A DNA stretch of 64,000 nt, taken from positions 1,364,001-1,428,000 of the forward strand of contig OY762308.1 in assembly GCA_963665555.2 (NCBI GenBank), written 5' to 3'. This DNA comes from CAXXXW01 sp963665555. Its GTDB lineage: Bacteria; Pseudomonadota; Alphaproteobacteria; Thalassobaculales; Thalassobaculaceae. The notes beneath the pieces were generated by a model, which was not told the DNA's origin, searched no databases, and saw only the letters and a list, made by a program, of their open reading frames with translations. How positions within the stretch are numbered: the first letter of the stretch is position 1; every line of letters begins with the position of its first letter. Shown piece by piece: positions 44,463-52,950 of the stretch. A program made the position numbers and the translations under genes.

Positions 44463-45392
44463 ATGGGCGGATGGGACCTGGCCTATGTGGCGCTCGCGGC
44501 GCGGGACACGGACGCGGCGGCGGCGCTGCTCGGCGAAGACCTCGGACTGCCCCGGCTGGAGGCGGAGGGGCCGGGCGGGCCGGTCGCGTGTTTCGGCGTC
44601 GGCGAGACGGCGCTGGCCGTGTTCCCGGCCGGCGACCCCTTCCTCGCCGGCGGCCGCGCCGGGGTGGACCATATCGCGCTGGCCGCCCCGGACCCGGAGG
44701 CGGCGGCGGCCGCCGCCTTCCCCGACTCGCCGGCCCGGGCCGGCCCCGGCCTCGACGGCGCGCGCCAGGCGGCGATCGACCCGGCGGCGACCGGCGGGCT
44801 GGCGACCCGCTTCGTCGAGCCGCTCGGCCTGTCGGGCGCGCCCGGCGGGCGGATCGAGCGGATCGACCATCTCGGCGTCGCTTCGGCCGACAACCTCGCG
44901 GCGGAGGCCGTGTTCGCCGGCCGCCTCGGCCTGCCGGTGGAAAGCCGGCAGACGGACATGGAGGTCCGCCAGGCGATCGAGAGCTTCACCTCCGACAAAT
45001 ACGGCGTCGTCTACCGCGCCCGCCCGCCGGAGCCGGTCGGCGGCCTGCGCGCGTCCTTCCTCACCGTCGGGGATTGCGAACTGGAGTTCCTGCAGAATTT
45101 CGACCCGCGCCACGGCGTCGAAATGCGCCACGGCGCGGCCGGCGACACCAAGCAGGACCAGGGCGCCATCGCGGGCTACGTGGCGAAGAACGGGCCGGGC
45201 CTGCACCATGTCGCGCTCAAGACGCCGGACATCGACGGCGTGCTGGCCCATCTCGGCGCGCGCGGCCGACGCACCATCGACCGGGTCGGGCGGCCGGGCG
45301 GGCGGCGCTCGCTGATCGGCTTCGTGCACCCGTCTTCCTTCGGCGGCGTCCTGCTGCACCTGGTGCAGCGCGAGGACCTTCCCGGTGCTTAG
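44463..45392 (+). CDS. VOC-fold (glyoxalase/HPPD-like) protein
   Basis: A 309-residue two-module VOC protein. Module one (LAYVALAARDTDAAAALLGE and GVDHIALAAPDPEA) and module two (IERIDHLGVASADNLAAEAV, CELEFLQNFDPRHG, GPGLHHVALKTPDIDGV) contain the repeated His and Glu metal positions. The layout resembles methylmalonyl-CoA epimerase or 4-hydroxyphenylpyruvate dioxygenase relatives. The start at 44463 follows GGAGGAGGG; an ATG at 44412 is weaker. It overlaps the crotonase gene by 8 bases, so both act on a shared acyl substrate. Confidence 0.82.
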   Translation: MGGWDLAYVALAARDTDAAAALLGEDLGLPRLEAEGPGGPVACFGVGETALAVFPAGDPFLAGGRAGVDHIALAAPDPEAAAAAAFPDSPARAGPGLDGARQAAIDPAATGGLATRFVEPLGLSGAPGGRIERIDHLGVASADNLAAEAVFAGRLGLPVESRQTDMEVRQAIESFTSDKYGVVYRARPPEPVGGLRASFLTVGDCELEFLQNFDPRHGVEMRHGAAGDTKQDQGAIAGYVAKNGPGLHHVALKTPDIDGVLAHLGARGRRTIDRVGRPGGRRSLIGFVHPSSFGGVLLHLVQREDLPGA

Positions 45393-46158
45393 GGCCGAGC
45401 GCCGGGGCGGCGTCGAAATCCTGACGATCGACCGGCCCCATGCCGGCAACGCGATAAGCGCCGGCCTCACGACCGAACTGCTGGAGGCGCTGGAGCGGCT
45501 GGCGGAAGACCGCGGCTTGCACGCCGTCGTCGTCACCGGGGCCGGGGACAGGTTCTTCTGCACCGGCGGCGACGTAAAGGAGTACCGCGCCATCGCGACG
45601 CCGGAGGAGCTGGACGCGCGGTTCGAGCGCACGCGGCGCGCGTTGGACATGCTGGAGGCGCTGCCCTGCCCCGTTATCGCGGCGGCGAACGGCTACGCGC
45701 TCGGCGGCGGCGGGGAGATCCTGCTGTGCTGCGACTATCGCGTCGCCGACGAGCGGGCGGAGATCGGCTGGCCGCAGGCGCGGCTGGGGATCATCCCGGC
45801 CTGGAACGGGATCGACCGGCTGGTCCGCGACCGCGGGCCGCGCGTCGCCTCGCGCCTGCTGACCACGGGCGAGCGGATAAGCGCGGCGGAGGCGCTGCGC
45901 CTCGGCGTCATCGACGAGGTCGCGCCCGCCGGCAAGGCGCTGGAGGCCGCGCTCGCCCACGCCCGCGCGCTGGAGGCGGCCGCGCCGATGGCCCTGCGCG
46001 CGACCAAGCGGGCGATCCGGGCCGCCGCCGCGCTCCCCCCGGCGGAATCGCGCGCGCTCCAGCGCGAGATGTTCCCCGGCCTCTGGTTCAGCGAGGACCA
46101 CAAGGAGGCCGAGGCGGCCTTCGCCGAGCGCCGCCCGCCCGTGTTCAAGGGCCGCTAG
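45385..46158 (+). CDS. Enoyl-CoA hydratase/isomerase (crotonase) family protein
   Basis: A GTG-started 257-residue crotonase. The oxyanion-hole region reads TGAGDRFFCTGGDVKEYRAI near residue 53 and AAANGYALGGGGEILLCCDY near residue 95. The C-terminal half has LGIIPAWNGIDRLVRDRGP. The usual two catalytic Glu positions are not obvious, so it may be an isomerase, lyase or decarboxylase instead of a hydratase. It converges with the aldo/keto reductase gene, and the stops overlap by 4 bases. Confidence 0.87.
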   Translation: MLRAERRGGVEILTIDRPHAGNAISAGLTTELLEALERLAEDRGLHAVVVTGAGDRFFCTGGDVKEYRAIATPEELDARFERTRRALDMLEALPCPVIAAANGYALGGGGEILLCCDYRVADERAEIGWPQARLGIIPAWNGIDRLVRDRGPRVASRLLTTGERISAAEALRLGVIDEVAPAGKALEAALAHARALEAAAPMALRATKRAIRAAAALPPAESRALQREMFPGLWFSEDHKEAEAAFAERRPPVFKGR

Positions 46159-47162
46159 ACCCGCGTCGGACGACCCTCGATGGGGTATTGCGGGTCGTTG
46201 TAGCCGGGCGTCGAGGGGTGGCCGGCGGGGACCAGCGAGTCGACTAGCGCCTCGTCCTCGGCCGTGTACTCGTAGTCCAGCGCGCGGAGGTAGCCCTCCC
46301 ATTGCGCGAGCGTGCGCGGGCCGGCGACGATCGCCGTCACGATCTCGTTGGCCAGCAGCCAGCCGATGGCGACATCCGCCGCGCCGGCGCCCTTCGCCGC
46401 CGCGTGGGCGGCGATCCGTTGCGCGATCCCGATCGATTCCGGCCGCCATTCGGTCTGCATCATCCGCCGGTCGCGCAGCGCCGCCCGGCTGCCCTCCTCC
46501 GGGGCGACATTGGGCGCGTATTTGGCGGTGAGCACGCCGCGCGCCAGCGGGCTGTAGGGCGCGACGCCGAGGCCGTAATGCCGGCAGGCCGGCAGGTGGT
46601 CGGTCTCCGGCATCCGGTTCATGGCGTTGTAGTAGGGCTGGCTCGCGACCGGCCGGTCGATCCCCATGCGGTCGCACAGGTTGCAGATTTCCGCGACCCG
46701 CCAGCCCCGGTAGTTGGAGACGCCGAAATAGCGGATCTTCCCCGCCCGCGCGAGGTCGCCCATCGCGCGCACCGTCTCCTCCAGCGGCGTGTCCGGGTCC
46801 TCCTTGTGGAGGTAGTAGACATCGATCCAGTCGGTCTTGAGGCGGCGCAGCGAGTCCTCGCAGGCCTGCGCGATCCAGCGGCGCGACAGCCCGCCGCCGT
46901 TCGGCCCGTCCGCCATCCGGTTGGCGACCTTGGTGGCCAGCACCCAGCGCTGGCGCTCGGTACGGATGCAGCGGCCGACCAGGCGCTCCGACTCGCCGCC
47001 GACATAGGTGTCGGCGGTGTCGATGAAGTTGACCCCGGCGTCGCGCGCCGACGCGACGATCGCCTGGCTCTCCCCCTCGTCCGCGCGCCCGCCGAACAGC
47101 ATGGTTCCCAGGCACAGCGGCGACACCTTGAGGCCGGAACGGCCGAGATTGCGGTAGTCCAT
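46155..47162 (-). CDS. Aldo/keto reductase
   Basis: A 335-residue NADPH-dependent aldo/keto reductase with a TIM-barrel. Catalytic residues appear as Asp and Tyr in FIDTADTYVGGESE near residue 48, Lys in WVLATKVANR and His in DVYYLHKEDPDTP. The NADPH-binding end has IVAGPRTLAQWEGYLRAL. It starts at MDYRNLGRSGLKVSPLCLG, the usual opening. The gene stands alone on this strand; its substrate is not predictable. Confidence 0.92.
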   Translation of the reverse strand: MDYRNLGRSGLKVSPLCLGTMLFGGRADEGESQAIVASARDAGVNFIDTADTYVGGESERLVGRCIRTERQRWVLATKVANRMADGPNGGGLSRRWIAQACEDSLRRLKTDWIDVYYLHKEDPDTPLEETVRAMGDLARAGKIRYFGVSNYRGWRVAEICNLCDRMGIDRPVASQPYYNAMNRMPETDHLPACRHYGLGVAPYSPLARGVLTAKYAPNVAPEEGSRAALRDRRMMQTEWRPESIGIAQRIAAHAAAKGAGAADVAIGWLLANEIVTAIVAGPRTLAQWEGYLRALDYEYTAEDEALVDSLVPAGHPSTPGYNDPQYPIEGRPTRV

Positions 47163-47355
47163 CCCCGTCTCCCCCCTTGGCGAAGCGCCGCACGATGGCG
47201 GATTCCGCCGAACCCGTCCACCGCGCCGCGCGGCGGCGGGTCCGGGGACACGGAAGCCGGCGGATAGGCCGGCCGCGGCTGGCGCGGGAGGTTGCCGGCG
47301 GGCGCGGCGCGTGCTTCCATGGCCGGCCGCTCGGACCGGACCCGGAAGCCGCCGC

Positions 47356-47703
47356 ATGGACGTGACGATCTACCACAACCCCCGCTGCTCGAAATCGCGC
47401 CGGACGCTCGCGCTGCTGCGGGAGCGGGGCGTCGAGCCGCGTATCGTCGAATACCTGAAAACGCCGCCGGACGCGGCGGCGCTGGAGGACATCCTGGGCA
47501 GGCTCGGCGTCGAGCCGCGCGGCCTGATGCGCCGCAAGGAGGCGCCGTACCGGGAGCTGGGCCTGGCCGATCCCGGCAAGCCGCGCGCGGCGCTGGTCCG
47601 CGCGATGGCCGAGCACCCGATCCTGATCGAGCGCCCCATCGTGCTCGCGGGCGGCCGGGCCGCGCTGGGCCGCCCGCCGGAAGCGGCGCTGGCGATCCTG
47701 TAG
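47356..47703 (+). CDS. arsC: Glutaredoxin-type arsenate reductase
   Basis: A 115-residue ArsC-family thiol reductase. It opens with TIYHNPRCSKSRRTLALLRE containing the catalytic Cys, and has the arsenate-binding Arg residues in LMRRKEAPY and LIERPIVL. The start at 47356 is chosen because the family begins just before the YHNPRC motif. No arsB or arsR is nearby, so it may be a stand-alone reductase or a close YfgD/Spx relative. The 2-hydroxyacid dehydrogenase follows after 8 bases. Confidence 0.88.
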   Translation: MDVTIYHNPRCSKSRRTLALLRERGVEPRIVEYLKTPPDAAALEDILGRLGVEPRGLMRRKEAPYRELGLADPGKPRAALVRAMAEHPILIERPIVLAGGRAALGRPPEAALAIL

Positions 47704-47711
47704 GCGAGGGC

Positions 47712-48713
47712 ATGGACGCCAAGGCGCCCTGGATCGCGCTCGCCGCGACGCCGGACCTGCCGATCCTGGAGGAGCCGGTCGCGGCGGCGGCGGGCGGGCG
47801 GTACGGGATCCGGACCGTCCCCCTGCCCTACCGGCCGCTCGACGCCGGGGAGACCGCGCGCTGGGCCGGCGAATTCGCCGGGGCCGGCGGCGTGCTGCTG
47901 CGCTCCGGCTACATCGCCGCCGAACTGCTCGACCTCCTGCCGGACCTCCGAGTGGTCGCGGTGCACGGGGCGGGGGTCGATCCGGTCGATCTCGCGGCCT
48001 GCGCGGCGCGCGGCGTGGCCGTGACCAACACGCCCGGCGCCAACGCCAACGCGGTGGCCGAGCTCGCCATCGCGCTCATGCTCTCCCTGCTGCGCGGGAT
48101 TCCCGACGCCGCGCACCGGGCGCGGCACGAAAAGGCGTGGGACGCGGCCCGCCGCACCGGCGGCGAGTTGCGCGGCCGGACCCTGGGCCTGGTCGGGCTG
48201 GGGCGGATCGGCGCGCGCGTCGCGGCGATCGCGCGGGCCTTCGGGGCGCGGACGCTGGCCCACGACCCGGCGCTGGCGGACGCGGAGATCGCCGCGCGCG
48301 GGGCCGAGCCGGCGGGGTTCGAGGCGCTGCTCGCGGCTTCCGACATAATCTCGCTGCACGCGCCCGCGACGCCGGAGACGCGCCGGATGATCGACGCCGC
48401 CGCCCTTTCGCGGACGCGGCCCGGCGCGCTGCTCGTCAATTGCGCGCGCGGGAGCCTGGTGGACGAGGCGGCGCTGGCGGACGCGCTGCGCCGCGGCCGG
48501 CTCGGCGGCGCGGCGCTCGATGTGCTCGACGGCGAGCCGCCCGATCCGGCGAGTCCGATATACGGCGCCCCGAACCTCGTGCTGACGCCGCACATGGCGG
48601 GATCGACGCGCGAATGCCTGCGGGAAATCGCGGCCGTCGCCGGGGCCGACATCGTGCGCGTGCTCGACGGCGAGGCGCCGCTCCACCCCGTCGGCGCGCC
48701 GGGCGCGCGGTGA
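47712..48713 (+). CDS. D-2-hydroxyacid dehydrogenase
   Basis: A 333-residue NAD(P)-dependent enzyme interconverting 2-keto and 2-hydroxy acids. The cofactor fold has LGLVGLGRIGARVAAIARAF near residue 156; the catalytic Arg is in VNCARGSLVDEAALADAL, Glu in VLDGEPPDPAS, and His in LTPHMAGSTRECL. It is close to hydroxypyruvate and phosphoglycerate dehydrogenases but lacks an ACT domain. It follows arsC by 8 bases. The 86 bases after it contain nothing recognisable apart from the start site of the next gene. Confidence 0.92.
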   Translation: MDAKAPWIALAATPDLPILEEPVAAAAGGRYGIRTVPLPYRPLDAGETARWAGEFAGAGGVLLRSGYIAAELLDLLPDLRVVAVHGAGVDPVDLAACAARGVAVTNTPGANANAVAELAIALMLSLLRGIPDAAHRARHEKAWDAARRTGGELRGRTLGLVGLGRIGARVAAIARAFGARTLAHDPALADAEIAARGAEPAGFEALLAASDIISLHAPATPETRRMIDAAALSRTRPGALLVNCARGSLVDEAALADALRRGRLGGAALDVLDGEPPDPASPIYGAPNLVLTPHMAGSTRECLREIAAVAGADIVRVLDGEAPLHPVGAPGAR

Positions 48714-48799
48714 AGGCGGCGCGTCGCGCGACCGGGCCGCAAGTTGCGATGCCGTGGAAAGACGGCGATACAGCCTTCCGAGAACAGGGGAGAAACGGG

Positions 48800-49744
48800 A
48801 TGCCGGAGAAAATCGCCGTCGTGGGGGCCGGGCTGATCGGCCGGTCCTGGGCCATGGTGTTCGCGCGGGCCGGGCGCGAGGTCGCGCTGCACGACCCGTA
48901 CCCCGAGGCGCTGGACGAGGCCGAGAGGCTGCTCGACATCGCGCTCGCGGACCTGGAGGACAACGGCCTGATCGCGTCGGCCGCCGAGGTCCGCCCCCGC
49001 ATCGCCCGCGCGGCCGCGCTGGAGGACGCGCTCGACGGCGCCGCCTGGGTGCAGGAGAACGCCCCCGAACGCCTCGAGGCGAAGCGGCCGCTGTTCGAGG
49101 CGATGGACGCGCTCGCCCCGCCGGAGACGATCGTCGCCAGCTCCACCTCCGCCATCCCGTGCAGCGAGATTTCCGCCGGCATGGCGGGGGCGGCGCGGAT
49201 GCTGGTGGCGCACCCGGCCAACCCGCCCTACCTGCTGCCCATCGTGGAGCTTTCGGGCGCGCCCGCCACCGCCCCGGACACGATCGCCCGCGCCCGCGCC
49301 TTCATGGAGGACATCGGGATGGCGCCCGTCGTTATCCGCAAGGAGATGCGGGGCTTCGTGCTGAACCGGCTCCAGGTCGCGCTGCTCGCCGAAGCGTTCA
49401 AGCTGGTCGAGGACGGCGCGATCTCGGCCGAGGACCTCGACAAGACGGTGAAGCACGGCCTCGGCCTGCGCTGGTCCTTCATGGGGCCGATGGAGACGAT
49501 CGACCTGAACGCGCCGGGCGGCATCCGCGACTATCTGGGCCGGTTCGGCCCCGCCTTCGGCGAGATCGCGCGCGAACAGTCCGAGCACCGGGCATGGGAC
49601 GACGCGCGCTACGCCCGGCTGGAGGCGGAGCGGCGCGAGACGGCGGCGCCGGAGGACCTGCCCGGCCGCGCGATGTGGCGCGACCGCCGCCTGATGGCGC
49701 TGCTGCGCCACAAGAGGGAGGCGGACGGAACCTACGGGACCTGA
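48800..49744 (+). CDS. 3-hydroxyacyl-CoA dehydrogenase family (lambda-crystallin/carnitine dehydrogenase-like)
   Basis: A 314-residue NAD enzyme. The cofactor motif reads VVGAGLIGRSWAMVFARAG near residue 7, the middle has IVASSTSAIPCSE, and the catalytic His sits in MLVAHPANPPYLLPIVEL. The C-terminal domain has GFVLNRLQVALLAEAFKLV and GLGLRWSFMGPMETIDLN. These match the L-gulonate or carnitine 3-dehydrogenase subgroup instead of beta-oxidation enzymes. GGGGAGAAACGGG precedes the ATG. Confidence 0.9.
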   Translation: MPEKIAVVGAGLIGRSWAMVFARAGREVALHDPYPEALDEAERLLDIALADLEDNGLIASAAEVRPRIARAAALEDALDGAAWVQENAPERLEAKRPLFEAMDALAPPETIVASSTSAIPCSEISAGMAGAARMLVAHPANPPYLLPIVELSGAPATAPDTIARARAFMEDIGMAPVVIRKEMRGFVLNRLQVALLAEAFKLVEDGAISAEDLDKTVKHGLGLRWSFMGPMETIDLNAPGGIRDYLGRFGPAFGEIAREQSEHRAWDDARYARLEAERRETAAPEDLPGRAMWRDRRLMALLRHKREADGTYGT

Positions 49745-49866
49745 GCGCCGCCGGGCGGGCGTCCACCGCCTATCCGATCTTGCCAGGGCGCGGCCGCCGG
49801 CCCGCTTGACGCGCCGGGGCGCGGCTCGCAAGGTCCGGGCGCATCGCATTCGGGGAGGGCCGCGCC

Positions 49867-50661
49867 GTGATCGACTCGCTGGATCTGGGACTGGAGGGCA
49901 AGGTCGCCATCGTCGCCGGCGGCGGGGCGGCGGGAGACGGCATCGGCAACGGCCGCGCCGCCGCCATCCTGCTGGCCGAGGCCGGGGTCCGCGTGCTGGT
50001 CGTGGACCGGGAGGAGGCGCTGGCGGCGCGCACCGCCGCGATGGCCGCCGCGCGCGGCGGCGAGGCGCGGGCGATGGCCGCGGACCTGATGGACCCGGCC
50101 CAGTGCAAGGCGGCGGTGGACGCGGCGACCTCCGCCTGGGGCCGGCTCGACATCCTCGACAACAACATCGGCATCGGCAGCCGCCTCTCCGTGGTGGACG
50201 AGACGGAGGAGCACTGGGACCGGGTGATGGGCGTCAACCTGAAGCCGATGTTCCTGATGTCCAAGCACGCCATCCCGGCGATGGCCGCGTCCGGCGGCGG
50301 GTCGATCGTCAACATCTCCTCGATCTCGGCGACGCGGCCCAAGGGGCTGACCGCCTATTCGACCTCCAAGGGCGCGGTGCTGGCGCTGACCCAGGCGATG
50401 GCGGTGGACCACGGCGCGGACGGGATCAGGGTGAACTGCGTCCTGCCGGGGCCGGTGTACACGCCGATGGTCTATTCCCCCGGCATGTCGGGCGCGCAGC
50501 GGGAACAGCGCCGGGAGGCGTCGCTGCTGCGGATCGAGGGGGAGGGCTGGGACATCGGCAAGGCGGTGGTCTACCTCGCCTCCGACTGGGCGCGCTACGT
50601 CACCGGGCACCTGCTGACGGTGGACGGCGGCTGCTCGCTCTCCGCGCGCCCGCGCGGCTGA
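49867..50661 (+). CDS. SDR family oxidoreductase
   Basis: A 264-residue SDR whose cofactor motif has an unusual longer loop (VAGGGAAGDGIGNGRAAAIL) and whose NNAG is NNIG. The catalytic Ser lies in NISSISATRP and the active site in AYSTSKGAVLALT. Its ATG-equivalent is GTG-like sequence at GCCGTGATCGAC; the first ATG is at 49867. It heads a same-strand series with a carboxymuconolactone decarboxylase-like protein, a lactonase-like protein and an AroE-like enzyme. Confidence 0.88.
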   Translation: MIDSLDLGLEGKVAIVAGGGAAGDGIGNGRAAAILLAEAGVRVLVVDREEALAARTAAMAAARGGEARAMAADLMDPAQCKAAVDAATSAWGRLDILDNNIGIGSRLSVVDETEEHWDRVMGVNLKPMFLMSKHAIPAMAASGGGSIVNISSISATRPKGLTAYSTSKGAVLALTQAMAVDHGADGIRVNCVLPGPVYTPMVYSPGMSGAQREQRREASLLRIEGEGWDIGKAVVYLASDWARYVTGHLLTVDGGCSLSARPRG

Positions 50662-50685
50662 ACCGGACCCGGAGAGGAGCGCGCC

Positions 50686-51237
50686 ATGGCCCGCCTGCCC
50701 TATCTCGACCCCGAGGACCTCGCCGAGGCGGACCGGGACCTGCTGAAACGGCCGATCAACCTGTTCCGCCAGCTGGTCCACAGCCCCGGCGCGACCCGCG
50801 CCTTCGCCACGCTCGGCGGCTATATCCGCCACGGGAGCACGCTGGACCCGAGGCTGCGCGAGATGGCGATCCTCCAGGTGGGATACCTTGCGCGCAGCGA
50901 GTACGAATACACGCACCACGTGCGCCTCGGCACGGAGCAATTCGGCGTGAGCGAGGCGGACATCCGCGCGATTACGGCCGAGACCGAGGGGCGGGAAAGC
51001 GGCCTGCCGGAACGCGAACGCGCGGTCCTCGCGGCGGCGCGCGCGATGGTTACCGACCTCGCGATCCCCGACGCCGAATTCGCCGTGCTGGAGGGCGCGC
51101 TCTCGCGGGAGCACCTGGTCGACCTGGTCGTCGCCATCGCGTTCTACTGCGCGGTGGTGCGCGTGCTGGCCACGCTGGAGATCGACAACGAGCCTCGCTA
51201 CAAGGAAGTCCTGAAGACCTTTCCGCTGCCCGCGTAA
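50686..51237 (+). CDS. Carboxymuconolactone decarboxylase family protein
   Basis: A 183-residue AhpD-like protein. The family helix reads MAILQVGYLARSEYEYTHHV near residue 61, followed by LVDLVVAIAFYCAVVRVLAT. The CxxC of peroxidase members is absent, so a decarboxylase or isomerase-like role in aromatic or lactone breakdown is more likely. The SDR stop lies 24 bases upstream and the SMP-30 gene 17 bases downstream, so the genes are probably co-transcribed. Confidence 0.9.
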   Translation: MARLPYLDPEDLAEADRDLLKRPINLFRQLVHSPGATRAFATLGGYIRHGSTLDPRLREMAILQVGYLARSEYEYTHHVRLGTEQFGVSEADIRAITAETEGRESGLPERERAVLAAARAMVTDLAIPDAEFAVLEGALSREHLVDLVVAIAFYCAVVRVLATLEIDNEPRYKEVLKTFPLPA

Positions 51238-51254
51238 CGCGAGGGGAGACGGGC

Positions 51255-52100
51255 ATGTCCGGCCTGGAAGTCCTGATCGACGGCCTCACCTTCCCCGAAG
51301 GCCCGCGCTGGCGCGACGGGCGGCTGTGGTTCTCCGACTTTTATTCCCACTCCGTGGTCGCCGTCGATCCCGGCGGCGCGCGGGAGACGGTTTGCGAGGT
51401 TCCGAACCGGCCCTCCGGCCTCGGCTGGCTGCCGGACGGCCGGCTGCTGGTCGTCTCGATGATCGATTGCAAGGTGATGCGGCTGGACCCCGGCGGCCTG
51501 GTCGAACACGCCGACATCTCCGCCCTCTCGCGCCACCGCTGCAACGACATGACGGTGGACGCGGCCGGCCGCGCCTATGTCGGCAATTTCGGCTTCGATT
51601 ACGACGCGAAAGAGGAGCCGCGCACGACCACGCTGGTCCGGGTCGATCCCGACGGGAGCGCGCGCGTGGCGGCGGACGGCCTGTTCTTCCCCAACGGCAT
51701 CGCGATAACGCCGGACGGGCGGACCATGGCGGTGGCGGAGTCGTGGGGGCGGCGCCTCGCCGCGTTCGACATCGACGGCGACGGGAACCTGTCGAACCGC
51801 CGCGTCTGGGCCGATGGCGGTTACACCTGGGTCCCGGACGGCATCTGCATGGACGCCGAGGGCGCGCTCTGGATCGCCGACCCGGTGAACAAGGAGGTGC
51901 TGCGCATCCGCGACGGCGGCGAAATCGCCGAGCGCCGTTCGACCGGCGACCGGGGCGCCTACGCGGTCGCGCTCGGCGGGGCGGACCGGCGCACGCTGTT
52001 CGTCTGCACCAATGTCTGGCGCAACCCGGATCGCGTCGCCAACCCGATGGGCCGGATCGAAACCATGCGCGTCGAGGTTCCGGGGGCCGGCTGGCCATGA
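51255..52100 (+). CDS. SMP-30/gluconolactonase family lactonase
   Basis: A 281-residue six-bladed propeller of the gluconolactonase type. The metal-binding residues are in LTFPEGPRWRDGRLWFSDFY at the N-terminus, GRAYVGNFGFDYDA, LFFPNGIAITPDGRTMAVAE and WVPDGICMDAEGALWIAD. The start at 51255 follows GAGGGGAGA. Its stop overlaps the AroE-like start. With the neighbouring SDR and CMD proteins it suggests hydrolysis of a sugar or aromatic lactone. Confidence 0.9.
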   Translation: MSGLEVLIDGLTFPEGPRWRDGRLWFSDFYSHSVVAVDPGGARETVCEVPNRPSGLGWLPDGRLLVVSMIDCKVMRLDPGGLVEHADISALSRHRCNDMTVDAAGRAYVGNFGFDYDAKEEPRTTTLVRVDPDGSARVAADGLFFPNGIAITPDGRTMAVAESWGRRLAAFDIDGDGNLSNRRVWADGGYTWVPDGICMDAEGALWIADPVNKEVLRIRDGGEIAERRSTGDRGAYAVALGGADRRTLFVCTNVWRNPDRVANPMGRIETMRVEVPGAGWP

Positions 52101-52936
52101 GCGGCGCGACCGCCGCGCCGGGCCGGCCGGGCCTCGTTCCCGGCGGAACGACCCGGGTGTTCGCGCTGATCGGCCATCCGGTCGGCCAGGTCCGCTCGCC
52201 CACCGTGTTCAACGAATACGCCGCCGCGAACGGGATCGACGCCGTCATGGTCGCGCTCGACCTCGAACCCGGCATGGCGGAGGCGCATTTCCGCGCCGTG
52301 CGCGCCTGGCGCAACTGCGGCGGCTGCGCCGTCACGATCCCGCACAAGCAGGCCGCGCTCGCCCAGGCGGACACGGCGAGCGAACGCGCGCGGCGGGTCG
52401 GCGCGGCCAACCTCGTGCGGCGAGACGCCGACGGGCGGCTCCACGCCGACATGGTGGACGGGCTGGGCTTCGTCGCCGCGCTCGCCGGGCATGGCGTTTC
52501 CCCCGCCGGCAAGCGGGCCGTGGTGGTCGGCGCCGGCGGGGCCGGAAGCGCCATCGCCGACGCGCTGGCCGAGGCGGGCGCGGCGCGGATCGCGGTTGTC
52601 GAGATCGACCCGGCGCGCCGGCGCCGGCTGCTGGACGCGATCGGGGCGGCCTGGCCGGCCGCGGAGCTGTCGGACGATCCCGGCGACCCCGGCGCGATCG
52701 ACATCCTCGCCAACGCCTCGCCGATGGGGATGGCCCCCGGCGACCCCCTTCCCTTCCCGCTCGACGGCGTGCCGCCCGGCGCCCTGGTGGCCGACGCCGT
52801 GACGAAGCCGGCGACGACGCCGTTCCTCGAAGCCGCCCGCGCGCGGGGATGCGCGATCCAGCGCGGCGCCGAGATGGCGGAGGCGCAGCTTCCGATCTTC
52901 CTGGAGCGGTTCGGCGTCGTCCCGCCCGCCCGATAA
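52097..52936 (+). CDS. Shikimate/quinate 5-dehydrogenase family protein
   Basis: A 279-residue AroE-fold protein. The substrate end has VFALIGHPVGQVRSPTVFNE and CAVTIPHKQAAL with the catalytic Lys, and the later Asp in HADMVDGLGFVAAL. The cofactor motif VVVGAGGAGSAIADALAEAG follows. Differences from biosynthetic AroE (RSPT in place of SxSP) and its catabolic neighbours suggest a degradative paralogue. The start overlaps the lactonase stop (ATGA). CinA follows after 14 bases. Confidence 0.88.
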   Translation: MSGATAAPGRPGLVPGGTTRVFALIGHPVGQVRSPTVFNEYAAANGIDAVMVALDLEPGMAEAHFRAVRAWRNCGGCAVTIPHKQAALAQADTASERARRVGAANLVRRDADGRLHADMVDGLGFVAALAGHGVSPAGKRAVVVGAGGAGSAIADALAEAGAARIAVVEIDPARRRRLLDAIGAAWPAAELSDDPGDPGAIDILANASPMGMAPGDPLPFPLDGVPPGALVADAVTKPATTPFLEAARARGCAIQRGAEMAEAQLPIFLERFGVVPPAR

Positions 52937-52950
52937 CCCGGAGCGTCCCC

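Noticed and set aside
48743..48772. Promoter-like TTGCGA, 17 bases, GATACA before the gene at 48800
   Set aside because: The -10 element matches only three of six positions, too weak to claim in this genome.
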